Source of the DNA: Cladobotryum mycophilum
Taxonomy: Eukaryota; Ascomycota; Sordariomycetes; Hypocreales; Hypocreaceae
DNA length: 64,000 bases
NCBI GenBank assembly: GCA_036429605.1
Contig: JAVFKD010000016.1
Coordinates: 2,418,001 to 2,482,000 of the forward strand
Direction of reading: 5' to 3'
The stretch's first letter is position 1; each line of letters starts with the position of its first letter. A program made the position numbers and the translations under genes. Below, piece after piece: positions 23,765 through 34,808 of the stretch. The notes beneath the pieces were generated by a model, which saw nothing but the letters and a program-made list of their open reading frames with translations, was not told where the DNA came from and made no database searches.

Positions 23765-24722
23765 TCATCTATAACCTCGAACATGAGCTAGAATTTGTCT
23801 GAGGCGTCCTAGCGCATTAACATCGGCCATCTTTTCAACATCAGAAGACTGAGTCCGCAGGCGTTTCACCTCTAGTCTAGCTTCGGCGACTAGAGGTTCC
23901 AAATCACCCCAGACTTGACTGTTGTAAGATGTAAATACATCACTCCACTGCTGGAACCACAGACTGCGTGCAGTAGCCGCGTCTGTAGTTCCAAAGTGAA
24001 GTGCGGCTTCATGTGAAGCTTCTGGATGGGACACAAAGTTCGGCGAGAAGTCAAGTAGCTTCTCCCATGATGGATGCTTGTCTCCTGGCCCAAACAAGGC
24101 TTCACGCAGCCTGTCTGCCTCCTCTAGAGAAAGAAGATCACCGCCTCCTAGCACATCCATCATGTCATCAGGGTCATCAGGACGTGATAGTAGATCTACC
24201 ACGGCGAGGCCATCAGAGGCTTCGTGCTCAGCAACCGACTGGCCATGAAGTTGCAAAAGCATCGCCTCGCTTGATAACTCAGTCCGGGATCCAGAAATGA
24301 AGTCATCAAAAGCTTCTGCTGAGTCTATCGCATCATTTGCCGTTTTCATTGACCCGGATGGTCCAACTTGATTCGTGCTTAGCGACGACTCACCCGATAG
24401 TATCGAGGACGGGTTGATATTTCTTGCGCTTCCGGCGGCGGTTTTTGGTCCTTGTGCAATCTCCGGAATTATTGGTTTTGCAGTTAGAGCATTGAAGGCC
24501 AATTTGCCAGATTCTTGAATGCGGTCAAATATACCCGAGTCCTTTGCTTTCCCTTTTCCCTTATTGTCGGCACTTCCGTTCTGATGTTCACCGCCCTCCC
24601 TAGACGCACCATCCTTCTTTGCGGTATTATCCTGATCTTGCATCTTGTTGAATAAGCATGCAAATGAATCACGATGGGATCTCAAGAGTTCCGCAGGAAT
24701 TGCTGACTCTCTGAACAGGCAT
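23765..24722 (-). CDS. Conserved hypothetical acidic protein (5' exon not located)
   Basis: I do not recognise the function. The main exon is open from an acceptor-like TTCTTAG ending at 24723 to the stop at 23765. It begins with the frame CLFRESAIPAELLRSHRDSF, a compact basic/hydrophobic motif that looks like a conserved N-terminal helix, so a short upstream coding exon is likely. If not, the first in-frame ATG is at 24643 (MQDQDN). The middle is low complexity (Gly, Lys, Ser, Asp). An acidic region (RPDDPDDMMDVLGGGDLLSL) leads to a helical C-terminus with aromatic residues (SLWFQQWSDVFTSYNSQVW) and a predicted amphipathic end. No membrane segment or catalytic motif seen. Probably a soluble protein that binds partners; that is inference. 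Confidence 0.65.
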
Positions 24723-26025
24723 CTAAGAAAGTACTAAGTGAGTTATTTGTAAGTTGCTTCTAAGTGTTTAGCGGCGAGCCCAGATGCTCCATAATAAAAA
24801 CTACTAAGTGGGAGGTATGGCACCAAAAACAGCACTGAAATAATGTCACAAAAACAGAACTGCTAATTGCGAAGCAACAATTAACCCTCATAGATTGTTA
24901 CAAATAAACTCCATGTAAGTAAGAAGGGGGACATTTGTAGATTCCACGGTCCCAAGACTCGTTTAACAGACGCCAAAACTGATCACTACCACACTGGGCC
25001 ATTTATTAGAAGTGGACCCCTTAGTATTATTCAATCATGGTTATCTACCTGGTATATCTAAGCAGTTTCAGGTTTCCTTCCAAAAGCTCTGACTGTTGGC
25101 AACAGCACATACTGCTAGATGGAAACATCCATCTTGACACCGATCTCTAGGAGAGGGCACTTACCTATAGTGGGGTACTAATCTACCTGCAAGTTACTTA
25201 AGCACCTACCTAGGTCCTGATATGCTCACAGCTTGCAATTACATCCACAAGTCGTTTTAGAGATGCTTAATACAGTATGTCCTCGACAATAAGATAAATT
25301 TTCCTTCGAGACTCAATCAAAAATGGGGTCGTCATGTGGTTACTTTGCTTTTTCTGTGCATCAGTAAATGATTGTGATGGTGGTTAAGGCACAGTAGTTT
25401 ATTTGTAAGGAGTACTAGACGGGTAAAGCACCATTGCAATCGCCAAGTTGGCGTGTTGTTACTGAAATGCTGAGCCAAACCATAGTGTGCCCAACGCCTA
25501 ACACCTGCAGAGGCACTTTGACACTATCGGCGGCGGAGAGACCCCACCACACCTCCCAATTATGTACCAGTTACTTCGCCAGTCATCAAGCGGTCCATCT
25601 ACCTCTACTGCAAAGGCAACCCACCAGCAGCATCATCACGTCTCAACCCAAAGCTCACTTGCGGCTCCGTTTTCTCATCGTGCTCCTCTGAGCTCCCGAC
25701 TTCGGCAATCCGCCAAACCCCTTCATCTCAAACCGTGCAGCCCTGTGTGGCATCTCTGCCATTCACCTAAAGTCGTGGGGGCCGCCCTCCAACCCGCCAC
25801 TACGCAAACGACCATCATTCCCATCGCATCAGTTGGTTGCCTGTCCACACGATCTGGCGTCCGTAAATATTTTTGGCTCTCAGAATACTCTAGTCACGAC
25901 CGTTACACTGTGATCATTGCAAGGATAGCGCCCCCGACTCCTCTCTCTCCGCCCTGCACCTTTTCTCGTCGCCTCTAGCTATTGCCAACATTGTTCTTTG
26001 ACCCCCGCTATCGCTGCCAACCAAG
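24723..26025. other. 1.3 kb region before the PP2A B-subunit gene
   Basis: Contains the presumed first exon or promoter of the minus-strand gene and a long pyrimidine-rich leader before the PP2A gene (about 25,500-26,025). Open frames in 25,434-25,978 are low complexity and overlap; I do not call them genes. Confidence 0.5.
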
Positions 26026-27807
26026 ATGGTCGACAGCGAGGCGAACTCGCCAACGTGGAAGTTCACACAGTATGTCCTCCCATCTTCGGGCTATGTGCTA
26101 CTCACTGAGACATGAATCTGTAGATGCTTCGGCGACAAAGGCGATGTCGAGGATATCACTGAAGGTTCGTTACTAGGCTTCCAGTTCAACCTACCCCAAA
26201 TATGCCCACGCTGACAGTCTCAACCCCAGCTGATATCATCTCCACCGTTGAATTCGACCATACAGGAAACTACCTTGCTACAGGTGATAAAGGAGGACGA
26301 GTGGTTCTGTTTGAACGAAACGAGACGGTATGTCTTCTGCCCCCCCTTTCTCCCAGGAGGGGTATATAGTCTTATAGTTCGCATGGCACGTTGAGCTGAT
26401 TTCCTGCAGAAAAAATCATGCGAGTACAAGTTTCATACCGAATTCCAGTCTCATGAGCCCGAGTTCGATTATTTAAAGTCCCTTGAAATCGAGGAGAAAA
26501 TCAACAAGATCAAATGGTGTCGTCGGCAGAACGCCTCCCACTACCTCTTGTCCACCAATGATAAGACTATCAAACTTTGGAAAGTCTTTGAGAAGTCGCT
26601 CAAAGTGGTTGCCGAGAACAACCTTTCTCATGATATTACACCGGGGAATGTCGCCGGCGGAGGAGGGGCCCCTCGGCCTCTCGCGACATCACAGCAATTT
26701 AGGAATGCTGCTGACCTCAAATTGCCCCGTCTTACCCACCATGATACTGTGGTTGCTGCTGTTCCTCGTCGCACCTACGCAAATGCTCACGCGTACCACA
26801 TTAATAGCATCTCTGTGAATAGTGACGGAGAAACCTTCATCAGCAGCGACGATTTACGCATCAACCTATGGAACCTCAACATTCAAGATCAGAGTTTCAA
26901 TATTGTCGATATCAAGCCTGCAAATATGGAGGAGTTGACCGAGGTCATTACCGCGGCGGAGTTTCATCCCATTAGTTGCAACTGGTTCATGTATGCCAGT
27001 TCAAAGGGCACCATTAAGCTCGCTGACATGCGAGAGAGTGCTCTGTGTGATCAACATGCTAAGCGTTAGTATTCAAACGTACCCCGATAGGGGATATTCT
27101 ATTTCCGTACCATACTAACGGGCAACGCACTAGTCTTCGAGCAAGAGGAAGATCCCTCTTCAAGATCCTTCTTTTCAGAAATCATCTCATCTATATCTGA
27201 CGTCCGCTTCTCTTATGATGGGCGATACGTTTTGTCCCGCGATTATCTCACGGTCAAGATTTGGGATATCAACATGGAGCGGCAGCCCATCAAAACGATA
27301 CCGATTCACGAACACTTGCGACCTCGGTTATGCGATACATACGAAAACGACAGCATTTTTGACAAGTTTGAAGTCGTTTTCTCTGGAGATGCCAAGAATG
27401 TCATGACGGGAAGCTACAACAACAATTTCATGATCTATCCTTCCGACCCAGACAAAGAAGTTGAGGTGGTTCTTCAAGCAGACAAGTCAGCCTTCAAAGC
27501 AAAGAAAGTTGGTGTGCCTACGCCTATCAACTCGTCGACCAGCCCGACGGCGACGAATGGTAAGAAGGGTGGCTCAAGGGCTGGTAGTCCTGCAGGCGGT
27601 GCTCAGGGTCAGCGAATGAGAAAAGAGACGGATGCAGATCAGATTGATTTCAATAAGAAGATCCTACATATGAGCTGGCATCCCTTCGAAGATAGCATTG
27701 CCATCGCCGCGACTAACAATGTAAGTGGCCTTCTTTTCTCAAGGCTTGAATTATGGATGAAGTTGGCTAATAATGAACCTTAGCTCTTTGTGTTTTCAGC
27801 ATTGTAG
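26026..27807 (+). CDS. Protein phosphatase 2A regulatory B (B55) subunit, Cdc55/PabA type
   Basis: WD40-repeat B55 subunit that directs PP2A to substrates in mitosis, septation and morphogenesis. Six exons: 26026-26069, 26124-26164, 26230-26327, 26410-27064, 27134-27720 and 27784-27807 (482 residues). Family signatures: VDSEANSPTWKFTQCFGDKG, DIISTVEFDHTGNYLATGDK, GGRVVLFERNE, YEFHTEFQSHEPEFDYLKS-like segment, LLSTNDKTIKLWK, SSDDLRINLWNL and a final exon of seven codons (LFVFSAL). A fungal-type insertion before the last blade is rich in Ser, Gly and Thr. The tiny last exon and the 41 bp second exon are conserved features easily lost in automatic calls. No frame break despite several G-rich stretches. 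Confidence 0.95.
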
Positions 27808-28632
27808 ACAAGAGCAGGGATCCGGTCGGTGTGATGGGCATCTGGCAGTATTTGTGGTAAACCCACACAAGGGACTATCTTGACAGCTAATGATGGGCTG
27901 GACGCGGGATACCTGCCAGAGTCTGTCTGGGTATTCTGGAACCACACAAGAAGATTTCCCACATTGTAGTGAAAAATGCATAGACCGCGCACAACCCGAT
28001 TGGTACAGGTTTACGGCGCTCCCTTTGATTGTGTCTTGTTATAGTGAGTGACTGTATTATTAAATCCGTTAGCTGCAAGACCATCAATCGGCCAACAAAG
28101 GAATAGGAGTAGTTAAATTAGCAAGGGCATTGCAGTCAATATACGGAGTAGAGAATTTGAACAAGAAGGCATGTCTTGACTCGGCGTGCACGCACTGGGG
28201 AGCCCTGGACACCTGAAAAGACGCAAAACCTCTTCCTTGCTTGCAAAAATGGGGAATTTCATCCACATACTAATTCGGCTGCGGATTCGATGCACACCTA
28301 TGCATAAATGGGTATGGGATCTATCACTGATTAGTAAGGAAGTTAGGCATGTCTCAAACACTGCTGGCTACCACACAGTAAGCAATATTGGTTGGCTACC
28401 TGTACTTTCCGAGTCATCACAGCCTGGGCAAACGGCTTGATATAAAACTTGGAGTCCCTCAACCGACCCGAGGCATATACTCATTAGAAGCATCAGAAAC
28501 TACCAGGAAGGCGCCCAAGTATCATTGCTTAGCATTGCCTAGCTTGGAGAGCATCATTAGAACATAAGTAGGTTTTGGTTGTAAACTGAACAACATACAA
28601 AGGCTCACCTTTAGAGATAAACAGAACCAGCG
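27808..28632. other. Intergenic region, PP2A B subunit to YEA4-like gene
   Basis: About 0.8 kb between genes on the same strand. Short open frames on both strands overlap and show no domain. No repeat seen. Confidence 0.5.
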
Positions 28633-29963
28633 ATGGCGGACTCAGCTAAATTAAATATGACACCAAGTGTTGGCCATAAGGCTCCTGAAGCAATTGGCAG
28701 TCGGTCTAACCAATCCCGCATTTCTTGGCTTCTCGTTGTTGGAGGCGGACCAACCCTGCTTGTTTCTGCTGTAATGCTTACATTGATCTTTGGCGGTTGT
28801 TGTTCTAATGTGCGATCCGGTTTCAGATTTCCACTCACCAGAGGAATATGCTAACTGACTTGTGATAGGTATATGCTCTGGAAGCAATAATCAAGTGAGT
28901 CACTATCACTCAAGACGAAAGTAATGAGGCTAACCACCAACACCTAAGCTTCGAACCTGCAAACGGTATGACTGTGGAACTCTAGTCACCCTAGGGGACA
29001 ATCTGACCTGTATAGGAACTCTAGTTACCTTCGTTCAATTTCTCTTCGTGGCCGTAACGGGTTATGTGGCTCAGTTCGATAGGACAAGGCCGCCTTTCTT
29101 TATTGCTCCAAATCAGGTTCCCCTCCGCCGTTGGCTCGTCAACATCATTCTGTTCTTCAGCATCAATGTGCTAAATAACCATGCATTCAGCTATGACATC
29201 TCAGTCCCTGTTCACATAATCCTGCGTTCCGGTGGTAGTATTACTACAATGGCAGCCGGATATCTTCGTGGGAAACGGTATTCTCATATTCAGATCTTGG
29301 CTGTTATCCTGTTAAGTCTTGGGGTTGTTCTAGCCGCTTGGTCTGATGCTAAAGAAAAGGTAACGCATGCCTTCTTTTCTTCTCACGATTCTTACCCTAA
29401 CCTGTTGCCAGAGAGTCACCGACGGTGCCACCCAACCCTCTTTCAACGTTGGTCTCTTGATTCTGTTTATAGCTCAGATTCTCTCAGCCATTATGGGCTT
29501 GTATACCGAATCAACATACCGCAAATATGGGCCTCAGTGGAGAGAAAATTTGTTCTACTCCCATGTCCTTTCTTTGCCACTCTTCATACCATTCGCGTCA
29601 TCAATGGCTCGCAATTTCCGTGTGTTGGCCAAGAGCGAACTGCTGAAGCTACAGGTTCCATTCGCTGCTACATTCTCTCAGCCTCTGCAGGTACCAAGTC
29701 AATTGGCTTATCTTGCGGCAAATGTGTTAACTCAATATGCCTGCATTCGTGGCGTGAATCTTCTCGCAGCCAATTCATCAGCACTCTCTGTTACAATCGT
29801 ACTTAACATCCGAAAACTAGTCAGTCTCCTTTTAAGTATCTGGCTGTTTGGGAATTCTCTGGCAATCGGCACACTTGTCAGTGCAGTTGTTGTATTTGGT
29901 GCAGCCGGTCTTTACACTGTGGGCTCCAGGCCAAAAACGTCCGAGGAAAAGAAGAAGGCTTAG
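28633..29963 (+). CDS. YEA4: UDP-N-acetylglucosamine transporter, YEA4/SLC35B type
   Basis: Multi-spanning nucleotide-sugar transporter of the UAA family. In yeast Yea4 imports UDP-GlcNAc into the ER and contributes to chitin synthesis. Five exons: 28633-28809, 28869-28894, 28949-28965, 29016-29359 and 29412-29963 (371 residues). Exons 2 and 3 are only 26 and 17 bp. They restore the conserved GGCCSNVYALEAIINFEPAN between the first and second helices. Further motifs: PLRRWLVNIILFFSINVLNN, ISVPVHIILRSGG, GYLRGKRYSHIQ and FYSHVLSLPLF. The Lys-rich C-terminus (EEKKKA) fits ER retrieval. About ten hydrophobic helices are visible. The substrate is inferred from the family. Confidence 0.9.
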
Positions 29964-30871
29964 ACATTGATGGAATTTTTCGTGTTTATTAGAATAGACC
30001 ACCACCCAGTACAAATCAGAGAGTGTCGCTTAATAGACGACAAATCAGCACCATCCTTCTTGTAGAAAGATTCATCGCGACTAGATTACCGCGCAAGCGA
30101 CCCTATACCTACCTCTATTACTGCAACTGTCGGGGATGTGTATTTGCTCAAAGCATTTGAAAAGCAGGCAGATTCCGGAGCCGAGCGTTTTGTTGTTTAC
30201 GATTACTCGACGATCCACCAAACACTGAGTACGACTTGAGCGATCGTCGAATACTTATCGTGTACTGCTTAAAAATATATATATATATATATTGTGCTCT
30301 GATCAAGTGACCTATATTTTTGGATAACAGGTGACCCCGATAAAACCAGAGATTCAGACAAGCGTCGGTGGGAGCGAAGCAAAGGAACCCCTCTAACTCT
30401 AACCCCTCACTTAGGAGATAGGTACATCAAGTAAATGAGAGAGTGACCTCTTATCTGTGGGGTCCCAAAGTACTAAAACTTAGGTAGATTAGTAAGTATC
30501 TCTACTACCTGGTACCTTAGTAGTAGCCGGTATGTACTAAAGGCGTCTCAATGAAGTTCTCCATTGATGCATATACTGTCTATAGGCCGCCTCCGGGATT
30601 CGTCTCGGACCCCGCCAACTCCCCACGTGGCTGAGCTCTCTCATCGTCTCTTATCTTATCCGCCGTTCTGTGATTCACTGTGAACGTTCTCTCGTCTTTG
30701 GAGGAGATCGACCCCGTAAAGTTGAAGTTAAGGTTAGATCTATGCTCGAACTCTATCTGCTTTCTGCCTTTCGTTTGAGACAGCATTATAAAAAATCTAC
30801 TCATTTTAACATTCTCTTATCATTTTACAATTGGGTATCTTATTCAAGGGTACCCACAACACAATCAAACC
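29964..30871. other. Intergenic region with (AT)n tract
   Basis: About 0.9 kb, holding the YEA4 3' flank and the AMP deaminase promoter. A short AT dinucleotide run lies at about 30275-30292, and repeated short motifs such as TAGGTA occur around 30,420-30,540. No gene supported. Confidence 0.5.
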
Positions 30872-33800
30872 ATGGCTGGTGAGAATCTTGGTAGGTTGTA
30901 CTGGCGTAAGGTCTATCCAACTTACATCATCTATTAGACAATTCCTTCCATGGGCATTCATCAGTTTTCCCAGTCCGAACCCGTGAAACAAATGGCGAGG
31001 AAGAAATACCCGAACCAACCACGACAGCTTCAGACAACTTCGAAGAGAACACCGGGCCACTTCCTACCCATGAGAACGATGAATTTGAGCACGGCATGCT
31101 ATTGCGAGATGTTCCAGAGCGAACGACGTTTTATGATCCTGTTGCGGAGCGACAGATGACACAAACCGACGCAAAGCTATTCTATCAACGGAGCAAAATT
31201 GATGTACGCAGTGGAAACATCACTTGGCCACAGCCTACCCCGTTTGATAGTCCCGTAATCGTCTCGGGGTCACATCCACCGACAGATTATGGAGGGGATT
31301 CGCTGATTCTTGATCATGAGACCGGTCAGTGAGACTGTTACATGATTATTAAAGACTACGAAACGCTAACTGAAGGTCCAAGATAAATCAGATGCACTCG
31401 AGATGTCCTTGAAAGCTGGTGGCCCCTCCTCCGTTTCAGCAAATCTGGCATTTCCCTCGAATTCCAGAGGTGTACAAAGCTATACCGATCCCAAGATTGC
31501 CCTAGGTTCACATCACGGGTTCACTGCGAATAGCTTATTCGATACAGAGCCGCATATCACAGCCGAGCTCAGCGCCATTTCTAAAAGCATTCAGAGAATA
31601 CTTGATGTGAGGCGCAAGTACATTGCGCTATCGGCTCAGGGTCCAGACGATAATCCCCGCGATAATTCTGGATGGGAAATATACCCCCTCCTCCAGAACC
31701 TGCATGGAGTCAGAATTCCAATGGCAATCCAGATGAAACCCAGAAACAAGACATTGCCAGCTCTCAGGTTGGACTGGATCAAGCTGGGTCAAAGCGACCA
31801 AGGAAAAGAAAGCCAGGCCAAGACGTCGGTGAAGACTTTAGCGTTGAAGACCTACTTCCCTTACCGAATGAAGGTTCCATGTCATTTAACCTTGACGAAG
31901 GTGGAGTCTACCAAGTGTTTGACAACTCCGAAAATCCATCACCCGCCATAAAGGTGCCCACCATTCGAGAGTTTTATATGGACCTAGATGAAATTCTCAC
32001 AGTCTCGTCAGACGGACCCAGCAAGAGCTTTGCCTTCCGCCGACTACAATATCTAGAGGGCAAATTTAACCTTTATGTCCTTCTCAACGAGTACCAAGAA
32101 ACAGCCGACAGTAAGAAAGTGCCACACAGAGATTTCTATAATGTGAGGAAAGTTGACACGCACGTCCATCATTCCGCCTGCATGAATCAGAAACATCTCC
32201 TCCGCTTCATCAAGAGTAAGATGAAGAAGTATCCCAACGAGGTTGTATTGTTCCGAGATGGAAAACATCTCACCCTAGCCGAGGTATTTGCGAGTATAAA
32301 TCTCACGGCGTATGACTTGAGTATAGACACACTTGACATGCACGTGAGTACCATTCTAAAAATCATTAGATTATAGCAAGCTCACTATCTAGGCGCACAC
32401 CGATTCTTTCCATCGCTTTGACAAGTTCAATCTAAAGTATAACCCAATAGGCGAATCTCGTCTCAGGACAATCTTCCTCAAAACCGACAACTTCATACAC
32501 GGGCGATATCTAGCTGAGATTACGAAGGAGGTCATCTCTGACTTGGAGTCAAGCAAATACCAAATGGTAGAATGGCGTATTTCTGTCTACGGCAAGTCGA
32601 TAGATGAATGGGACAATCTCGCAGCTTGGGTTGTGGATAACAAACTCTTTTCTCATAATGTCCGATGGCTTATTCAAATCCCACGCCTCTACGATGTTTA
32701 CAAAGCAAGTGGTTTGATGGAGACGTTCGAGCAGGTTGTCAAGAACGTCTTTCAGCCCTTGTTCGAGGTGACAAAAGATCCATCAAAACACCCAAAACTG
32801 CATATCTTCCTGCAGAGAGTAATTGGCTTCGATAGCGTTGACGATGAGAGCAAAATTGAGCGTCGACTCTTCAAAAAATTCCCCGTCCCCAAGGCTTGGG
32901 ACACGAAGCAAAACCCCCTTACAGTTACTGGATCTACTATCTTTTTGCTAACATGGCCTCTTTAAACCATTTCCGTCGCCGACGGGGTTTTAATACATTT
33001 GTTCTCCGTCCTCACTGTGGCGAGGCCGGTGACAGTGAACATCTAGCTGTGGCAGCACTCTGCTGTCACAGCATCAGCCATGGTCTCTTACTCAGAAAGG
33101 TCCCACTACTGCAATACATTTTTTATCTAGAGCAAATTGGAATCGCAATGTCCCCGCTCAGTAATAATGCCTTATTCTTGGCTTATGAGCGAAACCCCTT
33201 CCATCAATATTTCAAGCGGGGATTGAATGTGTCGTTATCAACAGACGATCCGTTGCAGTTTGCTTTCACCAAAGAACCTCTAATTGAAGAGTATGCTGTA
33301 GCTGCCCAGATATATAAGCTCAGTTCGGTCGACATGTGCGAACTGGCGAAGAATTCTGTGAAACAGAGTGGTTATGAAAAAGCCATCAAGAAACAATGGT
33401 TGGGTCCGGATTTCGAGAAACCCGGGAAGGAGGGGAACCGAATGGTCAAAACGAACGTTCCAGATCGCAGAGAGGAGTTCAGATACCATACGCTTATTCA
33501 AGAGAGAGATGTGTAAGTCGGGAGATGAAACCCCTTGAGCCCTCGTCGTACTGATAATATTTCCCAACATCTAGACTAAGACGCTATATCGCCTACAATT
33601 ATCATGATGAATCCACACCCAAAACTCCTATAGTAAAAAGTCAGTATGCCGAAGTAGCAGCGTCCAGCAATTCCCCACAGCGGCCAACGGGGGCGGATAC
33701 CGAGCCTCAAGGGTACGGGGCAGAATCGCTGATCGCTGGATCAAGCGACCATGAGCTAGAACTTCCAGCCAGCGCAATGGGAGACCCTCACCTGTCCGGA

Positions 33801-33911
33801 ACCGATCCCAAAATGTTTCCAGGCATCCTCACCAAAGAACATCGCAACGGTAGTTCTAGGAATTTGGCCCAGTTTGATGGCAGAGCGTCTCCCGCCAACG
33901 AAGCTCCTTAA
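30872..33911 (+). CDS. AMD1: AMP deaminase (five exons, two apparent frameshifts)
   Basis: Deaminates AMP to IMP and ammonia in the cytosolic purine nucleotide cycle. Exons 30872-30890, 30938-31324, 31383-32343, 32393-33512 and 33575-33911. The catalytic part shows metal-site motifs VDTHVHHSACMNQKHLLRFI and, later, RPHCGEAGD, plus LSTDDPLQFAFTKEPLIEEY, all typical of the adenosine/AMP deaminase fold. The polar N-terminal ~330 residues are regulatory and less conserved. Frame is lost at C5 31684-31688 (family segment IYPPPPEPAW) and again at C5 32914-32918 (segment QNPPYSYWIYYLFANM). One extra C at each gives exactly 942 codons. The C-terminal tail after RRYIAYNYHDES is disordered. Identity is certain; the breaks are most likely homopolymer under-calls. 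Confidence 0.94.
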
Positions 33912-34666
33912 GTTATTACAGTGGGGATGAGCTTGGCCAGTTTATACATTGATTATCAACTAGATCCATACCAATATGAATATCGAGACACGGGTTAAGC
34001 ATTTGCTAGGTACAGGAAGTGTGCATGGAGGTATGGAGAGAGATTGAAATCATAAACCTCAAGTTCACCGACAAAGACGTTGATGGCAGTACATTTGATC
34101 ACATTTTACCCCTGAGTTTGTATTAGAAACAAAGACATTCATATTGGTTGTATAAAGAGTACAAGTATGGATTTTATTGAAGTATCCAGACTCGCACAAT
34201 GTCATGTAACCTCGTTCGGGTGGGGCAGCTGAACTGTGACTCAAAGGAGACATCACACTGAAGGTTAACAGACCTCTAAGCTTCGGCAGGTAGAATCAAG
34301 TGGTGTTGATGAGTAAACAAAACAGAACAAAAAAATTCACGATCAGAGAAATGTTAATTTTGTTAAAAGGCGAATGCTACCAAGTACATATATCCATCTA
34401 CTAGAGGTAAGTCCGAGGTAAGTCCCGTCTCTTATAGGTTAGTTCAGCGTGCTAGAGTCTTATCTGGGTACCATGCCTTGAGCAAGCAAGGTACTCCCGT
34501 ACCTCCCCCTGGGAGCCGCTGGCTTTTTATTAAGCCTGTCCTCTCTGGCTTTAGTAATGACGACGACGCCAAGTGGAAAACATGCACCATTGGATATTGG
34601 CGGGACTTGACCCAAGCTATACCTGGTACTTACCCGGGTACTAATAATAATCGCTGACGGAGCTGG
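33912..34666. other. AMP deaminase - SLA1 intergenic region
   Basis: About 0.75 kb with no coding signal except the short upstream frame described next. Confidence 0.5.
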
Positions 34667-34789
34667 ATGGTCTTCACCAACGACGACTTCATCTCAACAC
34701 TGACAGAGATCTCGCTGCCCCCGGACGAGGCGCTCTCCATCGCGTCGCGACGATACGACCAGCCGCTCAAGTACAGAGCTGTGGTGTAG
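34667..34789 (+). CDS. Upstream open reading frame (40 codons) before SLA1
   Basis: ATG at 34667 opens a 40-codon frame ending TAG at 34787-34789, nineteen bases before the SLA1 ATG. Predicted peptide begins MVFTNDDFISTLTEISLPPD and is polar with a GC-rich third position, unlike the A/T-rich flank. It could be a translated uORF that tunes SLA1, or chance. I recognise no domain. Confidence 0.35.
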   Translation: MVFTNDDFISTLTEISLPPDEALSIASRRYDQPLKYRAVV

Positions 34790-34808
34790 CGCACGATATA
34801 ATATCGAC

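Noticed and set aside
29048..29806. 252-codon open frame reading through YEA4 intron 4
   Set aside because: Its second half leaves the transporter frame; the 52 bp intron restores RVTDGATQPSFNVG in the family frame.
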